A DNA stretch of 64,000 nucleotides from Herbaspirillum sp. CF444. GTDB taxonomy: Bacteria > Pseudomonadota > Gammaproteobacteria > Burkholderiales > Burkholderiaceae_D. The notes beneath the pieces were generated by a model. The model was not told the DNA's origin, searched no databases, and saw only the letters and a program-made list of their open reading frames with translations. A program made the position numbers and the translations under genes. Location of the stretch: contig NZ_AKJW01000007.1 of NCBI RefSeq assembly GCF_000282135.1, positions 28,786-92,785 on the forward strand. The letters run 5' to 3'. Shown in pieces: positions 43,649 through 53,682 of the stretch. How positions within the stretch are numbered: position 1 is the stretch's first letter; the number at the start of each line of letters is the position of its first letter.

Positions 43649-44550
43649 TCCGGCTGGAGCTGCACCGACTTCAGATCTTCCAGAAACGCCGCGACGATAG
43701 GCTCATTGGCGTTGGCGCGGTTGGTCACCACGCTGATGCCGACTTCGTACGACAGTTCGGTGCGATTAAGCGCTTTCATGGCGCCGCGCGCGACGTGTTC
43801 GCGGCCCATTTCTTCCGGCAGGTAGCCGAGATGCTGGCCTGACAGGATCAGGATGGACATCGCTTCCATGTTGCCGGTCGTGGCCATGATGTTGCGACGA
43901 TGGATGGGTGCGTGGCCGGGCGGCACCGGATAATCGCGCCAGGCCCAGGCATAGCCGGCGGCTTCCTCCGGTTCGATTTCTTCTTCCTTGTAAAACAGCG
44001 GGTGTGGCGGCGCGCAGTAGGCGACCTGGCGCTCCAGCATCAGTTGCGTGTATTGCAGCGCCGTCACGCGTCGCCAGAAATAACCGATCGCCACCTGGAT
44101 GCTGCCGTTGATCAGCAGTTCTTCCAGTTCGCTCGGCGTGCGCACCACGATGTCCAGGCGCACCGCTTCATCGCGCTGGCGGAAGCGGCGGATGACTTCG
44201 GACAGGCGCGTGTTCTGGTGCGTCGGCGTGTGGCCGATCAGGCCGATGCTGAGCCGTCCGACCAGCTTCTTGTCCAGATTGCGCGCTTCCATGCCGAATT
44301 CCGTCAGCGCCTCGATCATGCGCCGCGCCGAGTCGGCGAATTTCTCGCCCTTGGCGGTCAGCCGAAAACCGGCGCGGCCGCGTTCGCACAGGCGGTAGCC
44401 GAGCCGCGTCTCCAGCGCGCTCAGTTGGGCGCTGATGGTGGACTGGCCGACGTTGAGCCTGGATTGCGCGGCCGATACGCCGTGGGCGTCGACCACGGTC
44501 AGGAACACCCGGATCAGGCGGATATCCAGATCGAAGACGTTGTTGAGCAT
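43645..44550 (-). CDS. LysR-type regulator of the ureohydrolase/ArgH-like operon
   Basis: 301 residues; N-terminal HTH with FLTVVDAHGVSAAQSRLNVG and QSTISAQLSALETRLG. Divergent from the catabolic operon that starts at 44700, with a perfect 18-bp palindrome between them, so it very probably controls that operon in response to its substrate. The 3' end overlaps the kinase gene by four bases. Confidence 0.92.
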   Translation of the reverse strand: MLNNVFDLDIRLIRVFLTVVDAHGVSAAQSRLNVGQSTISAQLSALETRLGYRLCERGRAGFRLTAKGEKFADSARRMIEALTEFGMEARNLDKKLVGRLSIGLIGHTPTHQNTRLSEVIRRFRQRDEAVRLDIVVRTPSELEELLINGSIQVAIGYFWRRVTALQYTQLMLERQVAYCAPPHPLFYKEEEIEPEEAAGYAWAWRDYPVPPGHAPIHRRNIMATTGNMEAMSILILSGQHLGYLPEEMGREHVARGAMKALNRTELSYEVGISVVTNRANANEPIVAAFLEDLKSVQLQPD

Positions 44551-44585
44551 GGGGCGTTACCGATGAAGGAAAGCCTCAGTCTATA

Positions 44586-44603
44586 CATCGATTCCAATCG
44601 ATG
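44586..44603. promoter_or_regulatory. LysR operator candidate: CATCGATT-CC-AATCGATG
   Basis: Perfect 18-bp palindrome with a T-N11-A core, 36 bases from the LysR start and 97 bases from the ureohydrolase start. Confidence 0.65.
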
Positions 44604-44699
44604 CAAACATCGCAAGATACGCATATTTGTTTCCCAAGTCCGTCGCTAGAATAGGTAAAACCCGGACAAAACCAGTTTTATTTACAAGGATGCGTATCG

Positions 44700-45653
44700 A
44701 TGGAACATGCACTGTATCAGCCCATGGGCGGCAACATCATGCCCCGTTTTGGGGGGATTGCCACCATGATGCGGCTGCCGTATGTCGAAGATCCCGCCGG
44801 CCTGGACGTCGGATTCGTCGGCGTGCCGCTGGATATCGGCACCTCCAACCGTTCCGGCACGCGCTTCGGTCCGCGCCAGATCCGCACTGAATCGGTGCTG
44901 CTGCGTCCCTACAACATGGCCACGCGCGCCGCGCCCTTCGATTCGCTCAAGGTCGCCGACATCGGCGACGTCGCGCTCAATCCGTACAGCCTGCTCGACT
45001 CGGTGCGCATGATCGAGGAAGCCTACGACCGCATTTACGCCAGCGGTTGCAAAACCATCAGCATGGGCGGCGACCACACCATGACGCTGCCGATCCTGCG
45101 CTCGATATACAAGAAGTACGGCAAGGTCGGCCTGATCCACGTCGATGCCCACGCCGACGTCAACGACACCATGAACGGCGAAAAGATCGCCCACGGCACG
45201 CCGTTTCGCCGCGCGTTCGAAGAAGGCCTGCTGGATCCGCAACGCGTGGTGCAGATCGGCCTGCGCGGCACCGGCTATCACGCCGACGATTTCGACTGGT
45301 GCCGGGACCAGGGTTTCCGCGTGGTGCAGGCCGAGGAATGCTGGAACAAATCGCTGGCGCCGCTGATGGCGGAAGTGCGCGCGCAGATGGGCGACGGTCC
45401 GGTTTACCTGACCTTCGACATCGACGGCCTCGACCCGGCCTTTGCACCCGGCACCGGCACGCCGGAGATCGGCGGCCTGACCGTGCAGCAAGGGATGGAG
45501 ATCATCCGTGGCGCCAAAGGCCTGAATATTGCTTCCGCCGATATCGTCGAAGTGTCGCCGCCGTACGACCAGGCCGGCACCACGGCGCTGGTGGCGGCCA
45601 ATCTGGCGTATGAAATGTTGTGCGTGTTTCCCGGCGTGAAGTATCGGGCGTAG
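44700..45653 (+). CDS. Agmatinase/guanidino-acid hydrolase (ureohydrolase family)
   Basis: 317 residues. All manganese ligands are visible: His126 (GGDH), Asp149, His151 and Asp153 (DAHAD), Asp240 and Asp242 (DIDGLDP). It hydrolyses a guanidino group to urea and an amine. The sequence fits agmatinase, guanidinobutyrase or guanidinopropionase; the exact substrate cannot be fixed by eye. First gene of a run through 51471. Confidence 0.9.
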   Translation: MEHALYQPMGGNIMPRFGGIATMMRLPYVEDPAGLDVGFVGVPLDIGTSNRSGTRFGPRQIRTESVLLRPYNMATRAAPFDSLKVADIGDVALNPYSLLDSVRMIEEAYDRIYASGCKTISMGGDHTMTLPILRSIYKKYGKVGLIHVDAHADVNDTMNGEKIAHGTPFRRAFEEGLLDPQRVVQIGLRGTGYHADDFDWCRDQGFRVVQAEECWNKSLAPLMAEVRAQMGDGPVYLTFDIDGLDPAFAPGTGTPEIGGLTVQQGMEIIRGAKGLNIASADIVEVSPPYDQAGTTALVAANLAYEMLCVFPGVKYRA

Positions 45654-45712
45654 CAGAGAGTCGGCGACGTCTGATCCGTATTGTTAAAACGAAATTCCAA
45701 GGATGGCATTCC

Positions 45713-47155
45713 ATGAGTGAAACCCGGTTGTGGGGCGCGCGTTTCCGCTCCGCCCCTGACGAGGCCCTGATGAACCTGTCGCGCGGCGGCATGGCGCATT
45801 TCCGGCTGACGCATTTCGACATCGTGTCGTCGCAGGCGCACGCGCGCGAGTTGCTGCGCGCCAAGCTGCTGACCGAGGACGAATGCAAGGCCATCGTCGG
45901 CAAGCTCGGCGAACTCGATGCCGCCTTCGCGCGCGGCGAGATCACGCCGTCGCCGGCCGATGAAGACGTGCACACCTTCATGGAACGCATCCTCGTTGAC
46001 GCACTCGGCGACACCGGCGCCAAGTTGCGCGCCGGCCGTTCGCGCAACGACCAGGCGGCCAACAATCTCAAGCTCTACCTGCGCGCCGAGAGCCGCGCCA
46101 TCGGCGAGCTGCTGCTCGACTTGCAGGACGCGCTGATGGGACAGGCCGGCCGGCATCTGCAGACGCTGGCGCCGGGCTTCACGCATTTGCAGGCGGCGCA
46201 ACCCATCGTGTTCGCGCACCAGCTGCTGGCGCATGCGCAGACCTTCAGCCGCGACATGTCGCGCTTCATCGACTGGGATCGCCGCAGCGCGCGTTCGCCG
46301 CTGGGCGCGGCCGCCATGGCCGGCTCGGCGATCGCCTTGCAAGCTGAGTTGTCGGCCGCCGATCTCGGCTACGACGGGCCCTGCGAAAACTCCATCGACG
46401 CCGTCGGCAGTCGCGACCACGTCGCCGAATTCCTGTTCGTCGCCTCCATGCTCGGCGTGCATCTGTCGCGCCTGTCGGAAGAAATCACGCTATGGGCTTC
46501 GCGCCAGTTCCAGTGGGTCGACCTGGACGACAGCTTTTCCACCGGCAGCTCAATCATGCCGCAGAAGAAAAATCCCGACATCGCCGAACTCACGCGCGGC
46601 CGCGCGGCGCGCCTGATCGGCATGCTGACCACCATGCTGGTGGCGCTGAAGGGTTTGCCGTTTTCCTACAACCGCGACCTGGCGGAAGACAAGTTCGCCG
46701 CCTTCGAAGCCGTCGACGTGCTGCACAAGGTCTTGCCCGCCATGGCGGGCATGATCCGCACCATGCGCGTCAATACCGCGAAGCTGCGCCGCGACGCCAC
46801 GCAGGGATTCACGCTGGCGACCGAAGTGGCCGACTGGCTGGCGCGCCGCGGCGTGCCGTTTTCCGCCGCGCATGAAATCACCGGCGCCATGGTCAAGCTG
46901 TGTGAAGACAAGCAGCTTGAATTGCACGAGCTGAGCGACGCCGAGATGAGCGCCATCAGTCCCTATCTGTTGCCGGAAGTGCGCAGCGTGCTCACGCCGG
47001 AAGCCGCCGTCAACGCCCGCAGCGGCTACGGCGGCACGGCGCCGGCGCAGGTGGCCGCGCAATTGCAGCGCCTGCAACAGACCGTCGCCGGCCAGCGCGC
47101 GTGGTGCGGCAATGAAGCCGGGCCGACGGGCTCTTCTTACGCAGGTGCTTTATGA
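45713..47155 (+). CDS. Argininosuccinate lyase-like enzyme (fumarase/aspartase superfamily)
   Basis: 480 residues; AAGGA precedes the ATG at 45713. Superfamily signature [12 protein letters not shown] at 278-289 with the catalytic serine loop, and the histidine region [10 protein letters not shown] at 155-164. ArgH of arginine synthesis normally has THLQRAQP, so Arg is replaced by Ala here. The catabolic, transporter-linked setting also speaks against a biosynthetic role. It probably releases fumarate from an N-substituted aspartate-type substrate. The stop overlaps the permease start (ATGA). Confidence 0.85.
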   Translation: MSETRLWGARFRSAPDEALMNLSRGGMAHFRLTHFDIVSSQAHARELLRAKLLTEDECKAIVGKLGELDAAFARGEITPSPADEDVHTFMERILVDALGDTGAKLRAGRSRNDQAANNLKLYLRAESRAIGELLLDLQDALMGQAGRHLQTLAPGFTHLQAAQPIVFAHQLLAHAQTFSRDMSRFIDWDRRSARSPLGAAAMAGSAIALQAELSAADLGYDGPCENSIDAVGSRDHVAEFLFVASMLGVHLSRLSEEITLWASRQFQWVDLDDSFSTGSSIMPQKKNPDIAELTRGRAARLIGMLTTMLVALKGLPFSYNRDLAEDKFAAFEAVDVLHKVLPAMAGMIRTMRVNTAKLRRDATQGFTLATEVADWLARRGVPFSAAHEITGAMVKLCEDKQLELHELSDAEMSAISPYLLPEVRSVLTPEAAVNARSGYGGTAPAQVAAQLQRLQQTVAGQRAWCGNEAGPTGSSYAGAL

Positions 47156-48051
47156 CTACGCCATCTTCCTCCCCATTCGCCATCGATCATCTGAAGATCG
47201 TGCCGCGCCGCTTCTACGGCCGCTGGCTGTCGGCGGCGCTGATCCTGCTGGCGTTCGCCTTCATCGTCAACGCCTTCGCGCACGGCCAGATCGAGTGGAA
47301 GATCGTCGCGCAGTTCATGACCGCCAAGGTCATCATGCACGGCTTGCTCAACACCATCCTGATGACGATTTATGCGATGACCATCGGCATCGTGCTGGGC
47401 GTGGTCTTCGCCGTGATGGTGATGTCGCCCAATCCCATGCTCAAGGCCATCGCCGGTTTCTATATCTGGTTTTTCCGCGGCACGCCGCTGTTGCTGCAGA
47501 TGTTGTTGTGGTTCAACCTGGCGCTGGTGTTTCCGATGATGGGCATCCCCGGCGTGTTCGAAGCGCGCACGGTGGACCTGATCACGCCCTTCATTGCCAG
47601 CCTGCTGGGTCTCGGCATCGGGCAGGGCGCCTACACCGCCGAGGTGGTGCGCGGCGGCATCCTGTCGGTCGACAACGGCCAGACCGAAGCCGCCAAGGCC
47701 ATCGGCATGACGCGCCTGACCGCGCTGCGCCGGATCATCCTGCCGCAATCGATGCGCGTGATCATCCCGCCCATCGGCAACGAAGTCATCAGCATGGTCA
47801 AGCTGACCTCGGTGGCCAGCGTGATCCAGTTTTCGGAGATCCTGCACAACGCCCAGACCATCTACTTCGCCAACGCGCGCGTGATCGAGCTGCTGATCGT
47901 GGCGACGGTCTGGTATCTGGCGGTGGTGACGGTGTTTTCCATCGGCCAGCATTTCCTGGAAAAGGCGTTTGCGCGCAATCAGCGCAAAGTGGCAAAGACG
48001 GTAAAACTGAAAGCGGCGCAGGTCGCGGTCCTCGAAGGAGCGCAATCATGA
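47152..48051 (+). CDS. Polar amino-acid ABC transporter permease (HisM/GlnP type)
   Basis: 299 residues with five to six membrane spans. The HisMQ-type start of the permease domain ([19 protein letters not shown]), [10 protein letters not shown], and the EAA loop [20 protein letters not shown] that contacts the ATPase are clear. As the only permease gene in the operon it should act as a homodimer. Four-base overlaps with genes on both sides indicate tight coupling. Confidence 0.93.
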   Translation: MTTPSSSPFAIDHLKIVPRRFYGRWLSAALILLAFAFIVNAFAHGQIEWKIVAQFMTAKVIMHGLLNTILMTIYAMTIGIVLGVVFAVMVMSPNPMLKAIAGFYIWFFRGTPLLLQMLLWFNLALVFPMMGIPGVFEARTVDLITPFIASLLGLGIGQGAYTAEVVRGGILSVDNGQTEAAKAIGMTRLTALRRIILPQSMRVIIPPIGNEVISMVKLTSVASVIQFSEILHNAQTIYFANARVIELLIVATVWYLAVVTVFSIGQHFLEKAFARNQRKVAKTVKLKAAQVAVLEGAQS

Positions 48052-48851
48052 GTGTAGCCATGAGCGCCGTCCTGCAAGCGCAAGCCGCCATGCCGATGGT
48101 GGTCGCGCACGATGTTCAGAAATACTACGGCAGCTACCACGCCCTCAAAGGCATTTCGATGGAAGTCGCCAGCGGCGAAGTGATGTGCATCGTCGGCCCC
48201 TCCGGTTCCGGCAAGAGCACCTTCCTGCGCTGTATCAATCAACTGGAGCGCACCGACGGCGGCGCCATCTGGCTGGGCGGCGAACTGTGCGGCTATCGCC
48301 GCAAAGGCAACGAACTGCGCGAACTCAGCGACAGCGAAATCGCGCGTCAGCGGCTGGCCAGCGGCATGGTGTTCCAGCGCTTCAATCTGTTCGGCCACAT
48401 GACCGCCTTGCAAAACATCATGGAAGGCCCGGTCGTCGTGCAGCAGCGCAAGCGCGCCGAGGTGCGCGACGAAGCCGAAGCCCTGCTCGAGCGCGTCGGC
48501 CTGGCCGGAAAGTCCGGCGCCTATCCGGGCGAATTGTCGGGCGGCCAGCAACAGCGCGTGGCGATTGCGCGCGCGCTGGCGATGCGGCCCAAGCTGATGC
48601 TGTTCGATGAGCCGACCTCGGCGCTCGATCCGGAACTGGTCGGCGAAGTGCTGGGCGTGATGAAGGACCTGGCGCTGTCCGGCATGACCATGATCGTGGT
48701 CACGCACGAGCTCGGGTTTGCGCGCGAGGTATCGGATCGCGTGGTCTTCATGGATCAGGGCCAGGTGCTGGAATGCGGCACGCCGGCCGAAGTCCTGGCG
48801 CGTCCGCAGCATGCGCGCACCAAGGAATTTATTGCGGCGATTTTGAGCTGA
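48048..48851 (+). CDS. Amino-acid ABC transporter ATP-binding protein (HisP/GlnQ type)
   Basis: 267 residues; GAAGGAG upstream of the ATG, which overlaps the permease stop. Walker [11 protein letters not shown]-loop VFQRFNLF, signature [15 protein letters not shown], Walker [14 protein letters not shown]-loop [11 protein letters not shown]. It powers import by the permease at 47152 with the binding protein at 48885. A decayed relative is found at 22690-22784. Confidence 0.95.
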   Translation: MSVAMSAVLQAQAAMPMVVAHDVQKYYGSYHALKGISMEVASGEVMCIVGPSGSGKSTFLRCINQLERTDGGAIWLGGELCGYRRKGNELRELSDSEIARQRLASGMVFQRFNLFGHMTALQNIMEGPVVVQQRKRAEVRDEAEALLERVGLAGKSGAYPGELSGGQQQRVAIARALAMRPKLMLFDEPTSALDPELVGEVLGVMKDLALSGMTMIVVTHELGFAREVSDRVVFMDQGQVLECGTPAEVLARPQHARTKEFIAAILS

Positions 48852-48884
48852 TATTGAGTTGATATTTTTAACAAGGGGAATCAA

Positions 48885-49751
48885 GTGAAACTGTTCAACC
48901 GTCTTCTGACAAACATGAGCCCAAGCCTGAGCAGCATCGCGCTGGCAGCGACTGCCATCACTGCAATGGGCGCAATTTCAGCACACGCCGCCGATCTGCC
49001 CGACCGCATCAAGAAGGCCGGCAAGCTGGTCATCGCCACGCAGGCCAACTATCCGCCGATCGCCTACAAGAATCCCGAAACCGGTCAGCTCATGGGCCTT
49101 GACATCGAGCTTGGCGAAGCCATCGCCAGGGAACTCGGCCTCAAGGTCGAGTATCAGGAAACCGCCTTCGCCCAGGTCTTCAGCTCGCTTGCCACCGGCC
49201 GCGTCGACATCGCCATGGTCGCCATCAGCGACACGGCGGAACGCCAGAAGGTCGCCGATTTCATCGACTACATGAAGACCGGCCCGCAGTTCTTCACGCT
49301 GCAAGCCAATGCCGCCAAAATCAAGGGCATCGCCGACGTTTGCGGCACCAAGGTCGGCGCCAGCCGCAACACCAACTGGCCGACGCAGATCGCCGCGTGG
49401 AGCAACGACAACTGCGTCGCCAAGGGCAAGGCGGCGATCACCGTGATCGGCACCGAAGGTTCGGTCGACGCGCGCACGCAACTGAAGACCGGCCGGATCG
49501 ACGTCGCCGTACAGGGCAGCGAGACCTTGCCGTACTTCCAGACCATGGAAGCGAACACCTACGTCCTGCTCGGCCAGCCGCTGTTCCAGCAGGAGACTGG
49601 CATCCCCGTTTCCAAGACCGAGCCGGTGCTGCGCGCCGCCGTGCTGGGCGCATTGCAAAACCTGCAGCGCAACGGTACCTACGACAAGCTGCTGGCAAAG
49701 TACAAGTTGCAATCGTCGGGCATGCCGGTGGCAGTGAATCAGGGGAAATAA
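48885..49751 (+). CDS. Periplasmic amino-acid-binding protein of the ABC importer
   Basis: 288 residues from a GTG start behind AAGGGGAA. Signal peptide with SIALAATAITAMGAISAHAA, cleavage near residue 36. Then a family-3 solute-binding fold: GKLVIATQANYPPIAYKNPE, LMGLDIELGEAIA, and GRVDIAMVAISDTAERQKV. It captures the substrate, presumably an amino acid or guanidino compound, in the periplasm. Confidence 0.93.
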   Translation: MKLFNRLLTNMSPSLSSIALAATAITAMGAISAHAADLPDRIKKAGKLVIATQANYPPIAYKNPETGQLMGLDIELGEAIARELGLKVEYQETAFAQVFSSLATGRVDIAMVAISDTAERQKVADFIDYMKTGPQFFTLQANAAKIKGIADVCGTKVGASRNTNWPTQIAAWSNDNCVAKGKAAITVIGTEGSVDARTQLKTGRIDVAVQGSETLPYFQTMEANTYVLLGQPLFQQETGIPVSKTEPVLRAAVLGALQNLQRNGTYDKLLAKYKLQSSGMPVAVNQGK

Positions 49752-49754
49752 ATC

Positions 49755-50534
49755 ATGAGCGAGGTTGCCGGCAGCAGCAGGGAGACCGTCGACGACGCCG
49801 AATGGAACACGCGCTGCGAGCTGGCGGCGCTGTACCGGCTGGCGGCGCATTTCCGCATGACCGACATGATCGACACGCATATCTCGGCGCGCCTGCCGGG
49901 GCATGAGGATCAGTTTTTGATCAACCGCTACGGTGTGCTGTTCCATGAGATGCGCGCCTCCGATCTGGTCAAGGTCGACTACGCGGGCCGCGAGCTCAAG
50001 ACCGGCAACGGCGCGCCCGCCGGGCAGCGCGTCAATGCCGCCGGCTTCACGATCCACTCTGCGGTTCACCATGCGCGGCCCGATCTGCATTTCGTGATCC
50101 ATACGCATACCTCGGCCGGCATCGCCGTGGCGGCGCAGGAGCAGGGTTTGCTGCCGATCAGCCAGCACGCGATGAAGTTCTACGGCAAGCTCGGCTATCA
50201 CGACTACGAAGGCATCGCGCTCGACCTGGCAGAGCGCGAGCGGCTGGTCGCCAACCTCGGCAGCCACAAGGCGATGATCCTGCGCAACCACGGTTTGCTG
50301 GCGGCGGGTTCGACGGCGGCCGAAGCCTTCCACGAAATCTACTTCCTCGAACGCGCCTGCCAGGCGCAGGTCGCCGCGACGTCGGGCGGGCAGGCGCTGC
50401 GTCTGCCGCCGGAGTCGGTGCGCCTGCGCACGGCGCAACAGTTCGCCGGCGACAACGCGAGCGGCATCATGGATCTGGCGTGGCAGGCTGCATTGCGCCT
50501 GATCGAAAACGATCAACCCGACTATCGCCAATGA
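49755..50534 (+). CDS. Class II aldolase/adducin-family protein
   Basis: 259 residues, three bases after the binding-protein stop. Zinc-binding motif HTHTSAGIAV and a distal histidine in LRNHGLLAAG are present, as in the AraD/FucA fold. It might cleave a carbon-carbon bond or act as an epimerase or decarboxylase on the carbon skeleton left after the lyase step. The exact reaction is unknown. Confidence 0.88.
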   Translation: MSEVAGSSRETVDDAEWNTRCELAALYRLAAHFRMTDMIDTHISARLPGHEDQFLINRYGVLFHEMRASDLVKVDYAGRELKTGNGAPAGQRVNAAGFTIHSAVHHARPDLHFVIHTHTSAGIAVAAQEQGLLPISQHAMKFYGKLGYHDYEGIALDLAERERLVANLGSHKAMILRNHGLLAAGSTAAEAFHEIYFLERACQAQVAATSGGQALRLPPESVRLRTAQQFAGDNASGIMDLAWQAALRLIENDQPDYRQ

Positions 50535-50544
50535 TCCTCTGTTT

Positions 50545-51471
50545 ATGACTAAAGTTGTTTTTCTCGGCGTCAGTTCTGACATCCCAAAAATTGCAGTGCT
50601 GGCGCGCGAGCGTGTCGGCGACATTGAAGTCATGCTGCCCGGCGACGCCGGCGCAGCAGAGGCCGAAGTCGCCGTCTGCTGGTCGCCGCCGCCCGGCGCG
50701 CTGGCCGCCTATCCGCGTCTGCGCCTGATCCACGCGATTGCAGCGGGCGTCGACAACATCCTGTGCGATCCGCAGCTGCCGGCGCTGCCGCTGTGCCGCG
50801 TGGTCGCACCCGACCTGACCGTCGCCATGACGGAATTCATTACCTGGGGCGTGCTGTATTACCACCGCGATCTCGACCGCGTCATCGCCAACCAGCGCAA
50901 CAGGATCTGGCATCGCATTCCGCTTGCCGCAGCTTCTTCATGCAGCGTCGGCATCATGGGCGTGGGACAACTCGGCGCGCACGTCGCCGGCGAATTGCTG
51001 CGCATGGGATTCAAGGTGCGCGGCTGGTCGCGTCAGGAAAAGACGGTTGAAGGCATGGAGGGTTTTCACGGCGAGGCGCAATTCGAAGACTTCCTCGGCG
51101 GCACCGATATCCTGGTCTGCCTGTTGCCGCTGACGGCACAAACGCACGGCATCCTCAACCGCGTCACGCTGTCGGCATTGCCGGCCGGCGCCGCTCTGAT
51201 CCACGTCGGTCGCGGCGGTCATCTGGTATCGGCGGAGGTGCAAGCCATGCTGGAGAACGGCCATCTGCGCGGCGCCATTCTCGACGTATTTGAAAAAGAA
51301 CCCTTGTCCGTCGAGAGCCCGTTCTGGTCCATGCCCAACGTCATCGTCACGCCGCACATCGCAGCCGCCGCCAGTTACGACAGCGTGCTGGATCAGATCG
51401 AAGAAAACATCCGGCGCCTGCAACAAGGCGAGGCGCTGCTCAATGTGGTGGATCGCAGCAGCGGTTACTAG
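50545..51471 (+). CDS. D-2-hydroxyacid dehydrogenase (glyoxylate/hydroxypyruvate reductase A-like)
   Basis: 308 residues. NAD(P)-binding motif GIMGVGQLGAHVAGEL, catalytic arginine in HVGRGGHL, glutamate in DVFEKEPL and histidine in VTPHIAA. Reduces a 2-keto acid to a D-2-hydroxyacid or the reverse. Last gene of the catabolic operon, convergent with the MFS gene six bases away. Confidence 0.9.
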   Translation: MTKVVFLGVSSDIPKIAVLARERVGDIEVMLPGDAGAAEAEVAVCWSPPPGALAAYPRLRLIHAIAAGVDNILCDPQLPALPLCRVVAPDLTVAMTEFITWGVLYYHRDLDRVIANQRNRIWHRIPLAAASSCSVGIMGVGQLGAHVAGELLRMGFKVRGWSRQEKTVEGMEGFHGEAQFEDFLGGTDILVCLLPLTAQTHGILNRVTLSALPAGAALIHVGRGGHLVSAEVQAMLENGHLRGAILDVFEKEPLSVESPFWSMPNVIVTPHIAAAASYDSVLDQIEENIRRLQQGEALLNVVDRSSGY

Positions 51472-51477
51472 TTCTTC

Positions 51478-52710
51478 TTAAGCCACCGACGGCTTCACGC
51501 AGCGCGCAAAGACGCCGTTCACCGCGAGCGTCAACGCCAGTGCGCCGACTTCGCACGCTGCCCCCACCCAACCGAGGTCGGATACGGAGAACACGCTCAG
51601 GGTCAACGCGCCCAGCGCAGCGCCCAGAGAAAATCCCAGATACATGAACGAGGCGTTCAGCGACAGCACGATGGGCGTTCCCTTGAGGCCGGCGATGCCG
51701 ATCAGGTTGGCTTGCTGCGCCGGAAAAAACGACCAGTGCGCCAGGCCCCAGGCAACTACGCCGACCAGCAGCGGCAGCAAGGCATGGACCGGCGAGAGCC
51801 AATAGGCGCTGGCCGACAGCAGGGCGAACGCGAGCGTCATGACGGCGAGACTGGGCAGGATCACCGGGCGCGGGCCGAGACGGTCGACGGCCTTGCCGCC
51901 GATCGCCACGCCGATTGCGGCGGCAGCGCCCCACATGAATAGCACATAGCCGATCTCGGCGCCGCGCAGCATGGTTGCATGTGACACCAGCAGCGCCAGA
52001 TAGGTGTAGACGGTGTACGCGCCCATGGCCCACAAGGTTGTTACCAGCAGGCTCATCAGAATGACCGGACGGCGCGCCGTGGCGAGGCGTTCGCGCAAAG
52101 TGGCGACCGGCAGGTTGGCGCCGATGCCGCGCGGCAGGCCGAAGATCAGGCCGGCGGTCGCCAGCGCCGACAGCATCGCCACGCCGAAGAAGGTCATGCG
52201 CCAGCCGAGGTGTGCGCCTATCAGCGCGCCCAGCGGCACGCCGAAGGCGACTGCGATCGAGATGCCGCCGTTGACGATGGCCAGTGCGGTGCCGCGGCGT
52301 TCCGGGGTGACGGTGGCGCCGGCCAGCGCGTTGGCGCCGGGGACGAAGATGCCGGCGGAAGCCGCCAGCAAAATGCGCGCCGCCATCAGCCACCAGTAGT
52401 TGGTCGCGGTGCCCGCCATCAGGTTGGCCAGCGTGAACATCACCATCGCGGCGATCATCAGGCGGCGGCGATCGATGGCGCCGGTCAGCGCGGTGAGCAC
52501 CGGTGAACTCAGCGCATAGGCCAGCGCAAAGACGGTCACCAATTGGCCGGCGGCGACTACGCTGACTTGCAGGTCGGCGGCCATCTCCGGCAACAGGCCG
52601 GCGATCATGAAGCTTTCGGTGCCGACGGCAAAGGTGCCGAGCGCCAGCCAGAACAGCGGCAGGAAAGACGAGGTTGTGGGAGCCGCGCCGGTGGAGGAGT
52701 TTATTTTCAT
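51478..52710 (-). CDS. MFS transporter, DHA1-like (drug or sugar efflux type)
   Basis: 410 residues with about twelve membrane spans. The opening FWLALGTFAVGTESFMIAGL and motif RRLMIAAMVMFTLAN fit the AraJ/DHA1-2 group. Cytoplasmic-membrane exporter of unknown substrate. It follows the aldo-keto reductase gene by 39 bases on the same strand. Confidence 0.9.
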   Translation of the reverse strand: MKINSSTGAAPTTSSFLPLFWLALGTFAVGTESFMIAGLLPEMAADLQVSVVAAGQLVTVFALAYALSSPVLTALTGAIDRRRLMIAAMVMFTLANLMAGTATNYWWLMAARILLAASAGIFVPGANALAGATVTPERRGTALAIVNGGISIAVAFGVPLGALIGAHLGWRMTFFGVAMLSALATAGLIFGLPRGIGANLPVATLRERLATARRPVILMSLLVTTLWAMGAYTVYTYLALLVSHATMLRGAEIGYVLFMWGAAAAIGVAIGGKAVDRLGPRPVILPSLAVMTLAFALLSASAYWLSPVHALLPLLVGVVAWGLAHWSFFPAQQANLIGIAGLKGTPIVLSLNASFMYLGFSLGAALGALTLSVFSVSDLGWVGAACEVGALALTLAVNGVFARCVKPSVA

Positions 52711-52749
52711 GACGTTCTCTCAATCAGGGATGCCGCCTTCGGCAACATG

Positions 52750-53613
52750 TCATTGCTGCGCCCGGCCGGCGGCGTCGAGTTCGGTGAACTCTTGCTCAGT
52801 CAGGCAGATGCGTGCAGCGGCGACGTTCAGTTCCAGGTGTTTCACTTTCGATGTGCCGGGAATCGGCAACATCACCGGGCTGCGCTTGAGCAGCCAGGCC
52901 AGCGCGATCTGCGCTACCGTCGCTTCGTGGCGCGCCGCGACCTTCGCCAGCGCCGACGACAACGCGCCCTGCAGCAAATCGCCGCCCGCCAGCGGATACC
53001 AGGGGATGAAGCCGATGCCGTGCTGCGTGCAGTAGTCGAGCACGTCTTCGCTGGCGCGGTCGGCGAGGTTGTAGCAGTTCTGCACGGTCGCCACCTTGAA
53101 GTGGCGCGACGCCGCTTCGATGTCGGCCACGCTGACTTCGCTCAGGCCGGCGTGGCGGATGACGCCGTCGTCGATCAGTTGTCGCACCGTGCCGAATTGT
53201 TCGTCGGCCGGTACCCTTGGATCGATGCGGTGCAATTGCCACAGCCCGATCTGTTCCACGCCGAGCCGGCGCAGGCTGGTGTGCGCCTGCTGGATCAGGT
53301 ATTCGGGACGGCCCAGCGGCACCCAATGGTCGGGACCGGTGCGCACCAGCCCGGCCTTGGTCGCGACCAGGATGCCGCCGTAGGGATGCAACGCGGTGCG
53401 GATCAGATCTTCCGACACGTTGGGGCCGTAGGAGTCGGCGGTGTCGATGAAGTTGACGCCCAGATCCGGCAGGCGGCGCAGCGTGCGGATCGCTTCGGCG
53501 CGATCTTCCGGTTCGCCCCAGATGCCGGGGCCGGTGATGCGCATCGCGCCGAAGCCGAGGCGTTGTACCGGTGTCGTGCCGTCGATCAGAAAAGTGTTGT
53601 TGCCGTCTGCCAT
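52750..53613 (-). CDS. Aldo/keto reductase
   Basis: 287 residues; start at 53613 with CGGAGAATC upstream. Family motifs: LGFGAMRI, the catalytic Asp-Tyr pair in [11 protein letters not shown], Lys in VATKAGL and His in [13 protein letters not shown]-dependent carbonyl reduction. Sits between the Old Yellow Enzyme and MFS genes, likely one operon under the LysR regulator at 55037. Confidence 0.92.
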   Translation of the reverse strand: MADGNNTFLIDGTTPVQRLGFGAMRITGPGIWGEPEDRAEAIRTLRRLPDLGVNFIDTADSYGPNVSEDLIRTALHPYGGILVATKAGLVRTGPDHWVPLGRPEYLIQQAHTSLRRLGVEQIGLWQLHRIDPRVPADEQFGTVRQLIDDGVIRHAGLSEVSVADIEAASRHFKVATVQNCYNLADRASEDVLDYCTQHGIGFIPWYPLAGGDLLQGALSSALAKVAARHEATVAQIALAWLLKRSPVMLPIPGTSKVKHLELNVAAARICLTEQEFTELDAAGRAQQ

Positions 53614-53682
53614 GTCAGATTCTCCGAAAAGTAAAAGGAACGGGGCACGGTGCATCGATATGCGATGTCCGCGCCCGTCGTT

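Noticed and set aside
47112..48045. Long extra frames over the permease gene
   Set aside because: Upstream extension of the ATPase frame and antisense frames; the permease has all family motifs and coupled start and stop.
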